From positions 13,043,256 through 13,107,255 of the forward strand of contig NC_067200.1 of assembly GCF_000699445.3 (NCBI RefSeq): a stretch of DNA of 64,000 nucleotides, given 5' to 3'. The DNA is from Schistosoma haematobium. Lineage: Eukaryota; Platyhelminthes; Trematoda; Strigeidida; Schistosomatidae. The translations under genes and the position numbers were made by a program. The first letter of the stretch is position 1; every line of letters begins with the position of its first letter. Positions 45,401 through 58,500 of this stretch are shown in pieces. The notes below the pieces were generated by a model. That model was given only the letters and a program-made list of their open reading frames with translations. It searched no databases and was not told where the DNA came from.

Positions 45401-48400
45401 CATTTTAATCTTACCAGTCATCCTATTCGTTTTACTCAGTACCCTACTTCTAACCTTAAAATTATCTACTCGTTATTATCAACTGGTTATTTGATCAATA
45501 ATGTTCATCATTCTTAAAATATTAGATACGAAAGCAACGGTGATCTGTTCAAATCCACATAACATGAAGTTACTGATCTTTGTCTAAATTTTCACGGAGA
45601 AGGAATATGATACTAGTTCCAGTTATACTAGGAATGTTTCTGTCTACGCTTGAAGACACGTTAAAATACATTTTGTAATTATGATACAGCTATAAAACTC
45701 CTGCGATTTACTAAAAACATTATCAGTATGTGTTTGTGGAGATTGTCGAGAGTTTGGTTGAGATCATGAACCGATCAACGTTGTACCAACATTGAAACCC
45801 TGGAACTACTGGATGGCCATTTCATCCTAGTATGGAACTCCTTACCAGTACGCACTCACGATCTGGCACGCCGGATTTGAACCCAGGAACTTCACTATCG
45901 CGAAATTTCGTGGACTGGTTGAAGTTAAGCATTAACACCGTTGGATGCCACTAGAATACAAAACAATTAAGAATGTTGTAATGCATTTAGAATAAAGTGA
46001 ATTAACTTATTCTAAATTTATGTGTTGTTAGAGATTAGAGCAGTAAAAAAATATGTATCTTAGGACAGTCACTTTGATGGAGTTCAATTTATTGTCAATA
46101 TCAAGAAGATTCACAGGAAGATAATGAAAGCTTTACAATGAACCCATCCAATTCAGAGAATGAAACTCCGCCAAAAAGACAAGATAAGTGCAGATTTTGT
46201 TTGCTATCGTCTCTTAGTTTCCAGAAATGTCCACAGATCGTAGATAAAACAATTCAAGCACAAATTTAATAACTACAGACTTTGATTCTTTAATTAATTA
46301 TTAGTCGTTTGAACTCTCCGATTGTTGATATCTTGGGTGAATTTTTATCAGTTTTAGCCGGTTTATGTTCATCCTGTGTGGATTGCCTCGATATAGCTGT
46401 TACGTCACGAGTTTATATAAAACAGACAGAATATGGCTAGCAGTAGAATCCACTTCGTCCTATTTAGTTTGAGTTCCGAAGTGAGTATTAACTCTTGAGT
46501 GCAGGTACACCCGGTTGACGAAGATAAAACAGCACAAAATGTGCGTCTTGGATTCTACTATGAGCTACATTATATCTTTTGTATGTTTTTTCCTCCAACT
46601 CTCAATGTCATACTATTTTGTAACTGCTTATTTCTTTTATGCTTACTTTAATTTCAAGCTTTTTCTCTCACCGCTAATGTACCCTGTTCTTTTTTCTGTT
46701 AAAAAGTGAAATTACATGAATAAGTACATGTTTTTCAGCAATGTAGTGTATTGTTCTGTCGAAATTATATTGAGCATAGACTAGACAATTTTCACTCCGA
46801 TCAAATGTAGGACTGACTGATCCTTTTAAATAAAGTCAGTTTACTAAAGAACAAAACATTTTTTTCAATGTCATATAATGTGGTCACATATTATTAATTG
46901 AGCATTTCAAGGTCTTGTTCGTTATTTGAATCACACCGAATTTCAACACATATTCAAGTAACATGAAATCATATGATACAAAATACATTTATATTCATAA
47001 GACAGTTAATTCACTTGGTGTTGTTTTACTTGTATCTTCGAATTGTTATTTAAGACTGCAATTGATCAGTCTCATGTTGGCATATATGCATCCTGTTCGG
47101 ATTGCCTTGATATAGCCTTAAGTCACAAGCTTTTTAAGCAAAGATGGATAGTGGCTAGTGAATTTAAGCTTCACCCCATTTCACAAGCAGATGGCTATCA
47201 GGACTCAGTAACTAAGTGGATAACGTAATGGCGTTTGAGGCGAACGTTAATGGATTCGAGTCCCGGAGTGAACATCAACTGTGCGATACAGGTACATCCA
47301 GCTGACGAGTACCCAATAGGACGAAACGCGCATCAAACTGGATTCCACTGCTAGCCACTATCCATCTTTGCTTAATAAGACAGTTAGTTTGTTCACCAAC
47401 TTCTTTGTCTGGTTTAATAGTATTTTAGCTATTGTTCTATACAAGTTATTGTTATTAATAAAACTATCTATATTTCATGTTTTTATTAAATTTTAAGCAT
47501 TTTATTTTTCAAGACAATATTGTTGAATTCTACAGACTGAAACAGATGTATAGGATAGTAATTATCCAAAATCCAGAGAATAATTAGACATGACATAAAC
47601 TAAATGATATTTTCTTCATTTTATCTCTATGCATGAAATTGTATCAATTACATACTCTTTGCTTAGTCATAACTAAACAACAATTATATAGATATATCTA
47701 TTGTAAATTGTGTAATATTTACATTTTGAAATGAAACCGAAGATTTTCCATTTTTCTGTTTGTTTAAATCATATCTAATAACATAAATTGAAATAAATGG
47801 TATGTAGTAATTGGTTTCTTTTCTCACCTATAATGAGTATGAATTCATGAAACACTGATTAGTCAACATGATTCAATTATTAAATTCAGTGAATATATCA
47901 CATACTTCATCTTTGACTGTATGTATAAATAAATTATGATGTATATCAATAGGGGGTTTTGTGGATAATATGGTCATTTCAATAGTTTAGATCATGAGTC
48001 AGTTCGAAAACCTGGAAGCACTGGACGGCCGTCTCGTCCTATTGTGGGACTTCTCAGTAGTAAGCATCCACCATCCCGCTTCACGTATTTAGGACCTATC
48101 AGTCTCGCAAGCGAGCGCTTAACCACTAAACCACTGAGCTACCATGTCTAACTTCAACTAACACACAAAATTGAGCGACACATCCACCATTGTCTTCAGT
48201 GAGTTACTATCTCACAACAGACTCGGTAAGACTCCACTGGTCACTGCTTCTCACTAGAACTCCAAGAAATACCTCTTGAAGCCACAGTAGGACGAAACGG
48301 CCGTCTAGTGGTTTCATGTTTTTTATGGTGGTCTAGCTTCAATTAACCCATGATCTATTGAACTAGTGCTGTGTTGTTAATCTCATATTAATATTTCTAA

Positions 48401-49541
48401 AAAAGTAGTCGATCGTATGATTTGAATTAAATTATTTATGAATATATTGGATGATTTTCTCAGTAAAATATTTAAAGCTTGATTTTATAGATAATCTTTA
48501 TGTTCTGTGATAGCGAAATCTTTGAATGTAAGCTGAATTTAGCGTAGAATTAAACTTTCGAGAAATAATAAGTGATCGCTAGTCTATGTGTACATGTAAT
48601 GTGACAGACATGAATTGACCCCAAGTACTTATGAATTGAATTTACAAACTGCTGAATGATTTACAAAGCATCAATCTTACAATGATTTGTGTATAAATGA
48701 CGTTTGGTAATGCTTATTCGTGTGTGAAATATTTTTCACTTAGTTATAGCGGGTTTGTGGTGGCTAGTCACATTACAGACTGATCTTATTTAGACAAGCA
48801 TTAAAAGCTAGAGAATATTGGACAGCCGTTTTGCTCTAGTGTACGACACCTCGTAAGTACACATTTATGATTCCAGAAGGGATTGAAACTAGAGGTTTCA
48901 GATATCACAGCGATCGCTTAACCTATAAACCACTAAATGTTATTTCAATGGTTTACATTTCCAACTTCAACAAATCCGCAATATTGCGTATCTATCTGTT
49001 AACCATGGTTTTGATTAGCTATTTTGTAAACGTTCACTTCTGTATAATATTCATACTGATAATATTGTCTAGAAAGACAATGAAAAACCTTTGGATTAAA
49101 CAATCCAGCCTAAAGAATCCCATTCCACTAAAGTCATTATTGAAAGCTACGAATCTTTCCCAGTTCAAGTGTTTTAAAAATAAAGTGACTTGGTAATCAA
49201 TGACAACTGACATTATAAATAAATTATATAGTTCTCCTAATAATTTCCTAAATTTCTTTGCGTTTTATCCTCTTACCATTTAACATCACACGTACATAAA
49301 CTCTAATTGACTCTATTTTTTTATTATTCATACAGCGAAATGAATTCAATGGTGTTGTACGTTTCTTTTTTCGTGGAGATGATGGAAAATATCAAAGCAA
49401 ATGTATACGTATAACAAATACAGATACAGCAAGATATCTTGTAAATATACTAGTTGAAAAATTTCATCCAGATTTACGTATGCTTACTGCTGGACGTTAT
49501 GCTATCTATGAATATCATGCAAATAATGGAGGTCAGTAACA

Positions 49542-49577
<36 letters not shown>

Positions 49578-52500
49578 CCTTTTATAATTATGGTGACCTA
49601 GTTATTTGTAATGAGGTGTGGCAACTTAGAATGATACATATATGTGCCTGGTCCAACGTTGTAGGTGACTGACTGACTGAGTTATTTGTAATAGATATAT
49701 CCAATATTATTTTTAAATCAGTCACATTTATTACTCAAGCATGAAATTTATGTTCTTTATCTTAAAGAACGAAAGAAGAGTGTGTTTTTTCCGTTTTAAC
49801 TTAGATAAATAGTATGATAATTAGTTCAGTGATTACGATCCAAATGTGAATCAGTTGAGGAAGTACAATTGACTGAATAAAGGATTATGTATTAAGTGGA
49901 ATAGTTTTATAATGTGATATTTAATTCAACTAACAAATCATTGAACATTGATTAATGTTACATAATCTACATAACTGATCAAGTTACAGGTTAAATCTCA
50001 TTCACTGGATAAGTCATTATTTCTTACAGCTATTCAGTTTTCATTTTAATTTATATAGCTAAGCATGTTATCCTATTGAATGGCTTTTCACTGAGTAAGT
50101 TGAACAATAAGCAACGAAATTTTTCATGAGGTTTGTAAGTAACCAATCACAGTTCGAAGCTGTCTTTCATCACATATATTTTAATAAGATCCTACAGCAT
50201 GCATAAAACAAATGCTGATCATCCGGATTGAATAATCACTATGAAGAATAAATAATTCATTCATATCTAAAGATAATAATTAAATTTTAATAGTTAAACC
50301 CATCGGTCGATTAAAGCTAGACCAGCACTGGAAAGCTGGAAGCACTGGACGGCCTAAACTCTAGCCGGTATCCGGTGGTGCTAATGTCTAATTTCAATCG
50401 ATCCATGATCTTAAGCAACCGGTATGTGTGATCGTGGGTGTACATTGTTGAGGAGTCCCACACTGGGTCGAAACGGTTGTTCAGTGCTTTCAGGTTTCCG
50501 ATTGTGGTCTAGCTTAGATAGACTCATGAATCCAACTATTAAAATTATTACACTCTCTACAAACCACCATTCTGATAATAATAACTATTAAATGACCATA
50601 TAACAACCTACTTGTTACAAAAAGGTTTACTACTGAATTCTAATTCTTTTGGAAGGTGGATGAAATTCAAATAAAAATCAATTAATTATTTATTGAGGTT
50701 GATTTGGAATTTAATTTCAATCTATTTAGTGTTTGGATTTAATCGACTGGAAGGCTGTAAGTATTACTGGATGTTTTAACGGTTGAAAAAAAAACCAAGT
50801 GAATACTGACCTCTTACTTTCAGAGATATTTCCAACTCATTTCAGTTAACTATTAGCAAACTAATGACTTTTATGTATGGGTTTTGTGCCTTTCAATTAA
50901 TAGTATTGTCAAAAACACTACTCTTAAATTAGTTTCCTTACAAATTACTTCTTGGAAAAGTTACATTGTCAGATTGAATATTAAACGCTATCTAACTCTT
51001 AGCAGTAGCCAGTATTTTCTTGATCAAGTTAGTAATGTACATACTTCATTTAGACCGTTCTGTATTTCATAACAGATATTTTTACTTGTTAGTAATGACA
51101 TAGAACTTCAAAGAAATGTATGATCTATTTAGAGCATTGTGTTATAATAATAGTCTTCTAATAATCTAAGTTGTATACTCAGTACGAAGTTAATCCAAAT
51201 TAGTTGAAAAGGTTTTAAATATCAAAGAATACAACACATTACGACATTTATGTTCATGCTTATAAGAGACGAATATGTAGGAAGTTAGTTGTATATTATT
51301 ACACTTCACTTTTCTTGAAGGTTATTACTAACCTTAAATAGCTCTTTTTATCAGAACAATGAATACATCTAACTGCTTACTTCCCTAGATATCGTACTGT
51401 TATAGAAAATGTCCATATCACAACGAAGACTCGTCGCGAATCTATTTCCAAATACATTTTTTTAAAATTTTAGTCACCCTTGTCCTGAATATCGAGTTCT
51501 AGTTAACAACTATTCATGCATGAATGATAATAGTACTTTAAATATTTGCCATACATATTTCTATTTTAGTTCTATCTTTTCTTGTATTCTTTCATTCCTC
51601 ATAATTTCTTTAGAACGGCGTTTAGGAGCAGATGAAGCGCCTTTACTAGTTCAGTTGAATTGGACAGCAGAAAATCAGGAAGGACGGTTCATATTACGTG
51701 ATGAGTCTAAACCCCAAACAATCACTCGTCCTGTAAGTAAAACAATTTAAACGTATTTTCAGTTAATCATTGACAAACTACTGAAAAGTTATTTAAATAG
51801 ATCGAAACGTTCAAAAATCACTATAACCTTTTTAAAACATCGTAGTATTACTACATTTTGGTAATAAAACAGTTCTTATCAATGGTATTTAATGTTCATC
51901 AAGTTCAATTGCAAATTAAATGAAGTCGATTCGAACCCAAGATGCCTACCCAACAGTTTTAATAATTAAGGATCTGACACAAAACTAGAAGGTCTAAGGT
52001 TCGATACTCTGGTGATATCATTGCTAAAAAGTCCCATAAAAGGATCAATAAAAATATTCAATGCCTCCTTTATATGTTTACTGATATTGATTTTTTTTTC
52101 CTCTCTAAATGTATAAATAAATATATATTACAAGAGGAAATCTCAAATAATTTGGCATTTACTCTAGGTCAGTCTAAATTATCGATCTATCCAACATTTC
52201 ATTTGTACTTCTTATATATAAATGAATATCATTAAACCAGAACATTGCAGGAAATTATTTTTTTTGTAAAATTGGTAGTATCAATATTATATATATATAT
52301 ATCTCACGGTGATTGCGTTTTATTGTTTTTCCTCTCTAGAATATGCTTTTATTTTCTTGGTTTACGCCCCTGTTGTTAGTGAGTGACTCATGTGAATATG
52401 CCAATAAGGTGTATTGTTATTATTAATGAAATGAACTATACGAGTGTTTATCTATTCTATTTATGTATTTATTTACTTTTCTGTCAAAGAAACCAGTTAC

Positions 52501-55500
52501 TATAGGGCTACACTAAGCATAAATTCATAAAATATAAAAAAATTGATTAATGTACCCTAGTTATAACATGTTTATATTTCCTTAATGTGTACTGGATAAA
52601 AGATAGTTCATTATTCGACTGATTGTAAAATACAATGAAGAATCGCTATTTCAACTATTGAACTATTAACTTGAATGATCTTGAGACAGATTATTTTCAT
52701 CATATTTAAGTTGATAGTAATAATAAAACAATCAACCTAGAATGCATATACATCAATAGAAAATGTTGAATTACAGTCTTTAACATTAATAACGAGACAA
52801 TATCGACCTTTCTGAATAAAATTAATTCCGATCGCACAATTTAATGGTAATCCCAATACGTAAGCAGAGTGGATAACGTATTGGCGTTTGAAGTAATAAA
52901 TGCTAAGTTTGAGTCTCAATATATACAACAATAATGGGATATACATAAGTTCACATGACGAGTTATAATTTAAACGAAACATGAACTATCGATTCTACTG
53001 TTACCCGCTATCCAACTTTAATAAAGATGTCTTAATGATTAGAAGTAATTTGGTAATAAGCCTTGAATTTTAGTTAAAACGCATCGCTATGGGGTGTATG
53101 TACAATTGCGGCTACTGAATCTCAGAGATTCGATGATCATTTACATTTTCAACTTGACGTCTACTCCGAATACTATTTTCTGATTGAATTATCTATACAA
53201 AACTTTCTATTTTGGAAGTGATCAATCTTTACTCATTAATTTTCCTCACATCTGAATCACTTGAACTTCAGTAGTGACCGCTTTTCATTAGAACCTGTTG
53301 TTGCGAATGAGAACACCAGTAGGGACAATCAAATGTAATTTAATACATCGTTACAAAATACCTTGGTAAAATCTATGAGCCACACAGTAAATACTTCATT
53401 TGTAAAATATCCATCAACTGTCTCAGACTTTGTTGTTCCTTCGTCTCTATAATAGTCACTTGCTGTTCTCATTCTCTTCTCTTCGATCTTCTCAACCTTT
53501 TACCGCCAGGTACTCCACTTTCGACTGGTTATACATACTACTTATATCTATCGACATCAGTAGCATACACCACACTATCAAAGGCATTGTAAGATGGCTA
53601 TGTAATATCACGAATTAACTGCATTATGACGTGTACAGTATCAGACATCAACTCAGTAATCGGAAAGGTATATGTTCATCATGAGACTTGAACATCCTGG
53701 ATGGGACTCATAAATAAATAGTAAATGTGCACTTCCTAGTAGTCTCATATTAAAACAGAATAGTTTTCCAATAATTCCTAGTTTCTTAGTGGTTATTTAA
53801 TTGAGTTCATTCCATAATCTAAATTAAATAACAATCATAATGAACTTAATCCAACTCTCCAACTGTATGTTGAGTTTTTATTAAATTAAGTTGAAAAGTC
53901 ACATGAATCACATACTGGTATTATTATTATTATTATTCTTTATCAGTGTATATCTGTTGTGTGCAATGTCTCTAATTTCTACAGTATAATATAACTATAG
54001 ACAAGTGTTTGTATGCATGTGTAGTTTTTCGAAATATATTTTATCTATGTATGTTCAACAATTCAATATTACTCAATATGAAAACAATGGTTCATTTTAG
54101 TTACCATACGATAAATGGTATGTTTGTTTATGTAGGCTAAATTTATACCGACTGGATGTGCCACACAAAATTAAGTTACCTTGGTTACTTATAAATAAAA
54201 AATACAAATCTTTATCGTCGTGGGCACCAAATGAACCTTAAAAGTGAAACAAAGAATCTCACACTGTTGTCTTTGTTATTTATAATTCAAATATTGAAAA
54301 CACTAAAAAAAAGTTTTTAAATTAGTTTTTCTCTTTGTGTGTTTTGTGCTTAGAATATTGTATCAATATTGATATATGTGTATGTTTGTATGTGTGTAAT
54401 TGAGTGCCAACATTTTACACAATAATATTATGAGAAAATTTAGATATATGGACAAATGAACTCTAACCTATTAGTTTAATTGGTAATATGTACCCTTTAA
54501 GGTATTAAGATTTTGAGTTCGACTGACTGACAAAGTTATGATTGTCTGTTGCTGAAGCCAATTGAAGATAAACAAAAGAGAGTATGCAGTTCATCATCAT
54601 TTACAATAGTTGTCTAATTGAAATTTTCCTATGCTAATAATAACATCCAATTTAGTATTCATCAACTATATAAACCTGATTAGCAATATTGATATTCCCA
54701 ATAAGATTGGTTTAAAATGTGACAGTGTTATTCATTAATTTACTGAGTTCAGAAAGTCAACAAACAGTAACTTAATTGTAATGGTTTGTAACTTCTTGTT
54801 ATTATTATTACTGGCTTTGTTCAATATTATATTTTTGGTACACTATTGAGTAATTCTCAGAACAAAGTATTTTAACAAGTTCCCTTTTCTTATTTCTTGA
54901 TCAATCCCGACAATAAATATTGAGTGATCGCCAGTTTAGATGCTAGAAGTTTAGGAATCAACATTTGAATAATGTTCATTCATTTTAACGCATATTACCA
55001 GCCATCACGTTTCTGATTGTACTTTTTTATAAACTTCTCATAAACGTGCCTGAATGGGTTATGCAATTAATAAACATAATGATGTGTTAAAACAAACAGA
55101 AAAACAGATAACGTATTGAAATATTTAGATGGCAGGAATATGTAACGTAGATATTCAAGCAGGCAACCAGTATTTTTCGCTAATGTTGTTTGTTGTTGAT
55201 AGATTCAAAATTAAAATCAATCAAGCTAATATTTCTTATGAGTTTGTAGGTATCATTACCAAGTTTTGATTTGATGATTTCAAATAAATTGAGCATCGAG
55301 TAGATTGTTGTAAATAAATAATATATTTGTAATATCCCAATAAGTAAAAAAGTTAGATTTTCTGACTTTTCGTGACTTAGTGTGTCTCTATTAGCAAATA
55401 TGCATTCTATGTAAATTGTCTGGTTATAAACAGCGTAAGAAATGTAAGTCATGGGTTGCGGTGCTAACCGTAATTCATCTCTTCTATAAAGTCTGTAACT

Positions 55501-58500
55501 AAAAGACTTAGATAGGTACATAATTACTAGATTGAGTAGTTAAACACAATTCAATGTTCATAATTAGTTTTCTTTAACTAAATCATAGTAATGTTAAAGT
55601 TAAATGATTATTTTTATCTTTTGAAGCGCCATTTATCAATATTTGTATTAAGAAATAATCCGCTCACTAAAGAAAATTGCTTAGTTTATTCACGGTCGCT
55701 TAGTTTAAGAAATTATGGAGAGATTAAGCTCACTTCTAAAGAATCCAATTCTAGGACAAATCAGCTGTCTACTTCTCTGCTGTTTTCTATGGTACTTCTA
55801 AACTATATCAATCCGCACTGAATAAAGCCTACGAATTAAGCCAAACTTCACGAAACCCCTTCTATTAAACTATAATAGTCAGAACATTAGTGTTTTACTT
55901 CGAGATGTTTCTGAAATTCTATTGCGACGTCGTGACTAATGGAGTTTATATATTTCAGGATTAAAACACTTGCTACCAATGGTATTCGATTATCGTTACA
56001 CTACATTGTGAACTGATTGAAGTTGAAGTTATACCATAGTGTGGCTAACCTGTGGCTCTAATGGCGAAGCGTTCACCATGAAGGTAGAATGTCCTGAGTC
56101 CAGCTTTTAATGTTGTTTTATGTTCCTTCTACCAAGAAGTTCCAAACTAAAGCGAAGCAGCTGTCTAGTGCTCGATGATATCCAATGTTATCTTAATTGA
56201 GATGAATCTGTGATAAATATAACCTAAAACAATTCGTCGAAAGTGTTCATAAAATATGTTCTTGATGTGTTTGGTTACTTATATTCAGAATGCTTATAAC
56301 TATTTAATAGGCTTTTTAATTACTCCTTGAGGTTTCAAAATGACACAATAAGTAGATACTGATGAAAACCCACAATAGAAACAGCGTAACATTTTTAACT
56401 GAATTCTGAAATCGGATAGAGCATTTTCAGATAGCTTTGCTGATTGATTAACAAATGAATGAGAGTAATTTACAGTAGTAATTCATAAAATACAACATTG
56501 TTTGAACCAAAATATTACATGACCACATCCATGCGGTGAATTATTCACCAGATGTTAATCGATTTATGGACTGTTATAATATAACTTGGTTACTTATGAA
56601 TCTTATCACTTTATATTACAGGCTGAGTTTAGTTACGACAGTAATGACTCTTCCTAGAGTTAATGATGGACACTTGAAAAATTCCGTACTAGAACCGGAC
56701 AGTTGTCCTCTGATTTCTGGCATTTCAATGCTTCTCTAACTAAGGTCATTCCGCGATAAAAAGCTACAAAATTTCTAGATTTGTTTATCTCATTGACTGT
56801 TACAGTATCCAATGTTTGATTATGTCATCAAACTCAGGATGACTCATATATGTTTCGAACGAACAACACACAATCCACCCACTACCATTCTTTACTTTAC
56901 AGTCTACATTTATTATCCTGACTCATTGAATTTTATCACCACTACTACTACTACCACCACCATCACTAATCCGTTTTGTAAATAGTAATCATGTGAACGT
57001 TAGTTACTATTCTCTATGTCACATTGAATGATATTATGATGTAACACAATAGAGAAAAATTCTTGAATTTATGCATACACTTATTCGTTTGTTTGATACT
57101 ATTATCACAAAACTCAGACAAATATACAATTGTGTATTGATGTATCCAAATCACAAACTTCATTTCGACTTATGATATCAAACATATTCAATTTACCATT
57201 CTATAGTTTGTTCAGTTTGATATTCGATACAATGTTGTAATATGATAATGAGTTAAGTGAAAAATGTTGAAAGGATACAAGGATATAAGTGCGATTATTA
57301 TTATTATTATTATATCAGTTTTATTACATAACTTTAGTACTTCTTTAGAATGAGTATTACATTTACATATGTATGTATATGATATTTGTGTGTGTGTGTG
57401 TGAGTGTATTTTATTGAAAATGATGTCATCTATGTAAATAGTTTATTCAATGTTCAATAAGTCTTATGCAAATAAAATAAATTTGTTTGTCCGAATGAAA
57501 TAATATAGATAGATAGTGTTAAACTAAATTTGGATTGAAATATAAGATATAACCATAATTGGTTTTAATGTTGTTATTGTATTACTCAATAAACTCTATA
57601 AATGACTTGATTCTTTGTGTATGATTAAAATATATTTTTACAAACTTATGAACTTTGTAAGATAAAATTCACTTGATATTTGATTGAGATCATGAACTGA
57701 TTAATGTTAGACCACCTTTGGAAACCTGGAAGCGCTGAACGATCGTTTCGTCCTATTGTATGACTCCTTAGCAGTGCTCATCCACGATCCCGCACGCGGG
57801 ATTCAGACCTAGGGCCTTCGGTCTCGAGCGCGAACGTTTAATCAACTGGACCACAGAGCCGGCATCCAATGGTGATAGTGTATTGTTTGGATTCCATTGC
57901 TAGCCACTATCCATCTTTGCATATAATGTTTACAAGACAGATTTTGTTGTTTCCAGTTTCAAAAATATTATTCTCTGAATGATAATAATAATAGTAATAA
58001 TAACAAAATAAAAGATTCTGTTCATTTATTCGACTTCAACTAACATTGAGTAATATTGAGCCCGGTAAAAATATGTGTCAACTAAACTTACATGAGGTGG
58101 TAATAAGTTATAAAAAGAGTAGCAAATTAGTCAAAATAAAAGTAAAAGTAATGACACTCAGAATGATTAAACATATATAAAACTTTTAAAGAAAAAAATA
58201 TAATTAAGTTCTTTATTTAAAAAATATTGATACTCAGGATCTACTGCGTTGACTTCCTTGTAACCGATTCTTAGCTATGTCATTTAACATCTCTAGCCAA
58301 TGACTGCATGTATATCTAACAACATTAGTGAAACCAATGGTCAATAATTTTGTCGATTAACAAATTATTTTCTTTATTTAGATCATGAAGCGAACAATGT
58401 TAGACCACCATTGTAAACCTTTGAGCACTAGTCAGTCGTTGCCTCTTAGTGTGGGACTTGTCACCAGTGCACACCCACGATCCTGCACGCGGGACTCGAA

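Noticed and set aside
55180..55521. 113-codon minus-strand frame in afadin intron 3
   Set aside because: AT-rich hydrophobic composition without domain similarity; likely chance.
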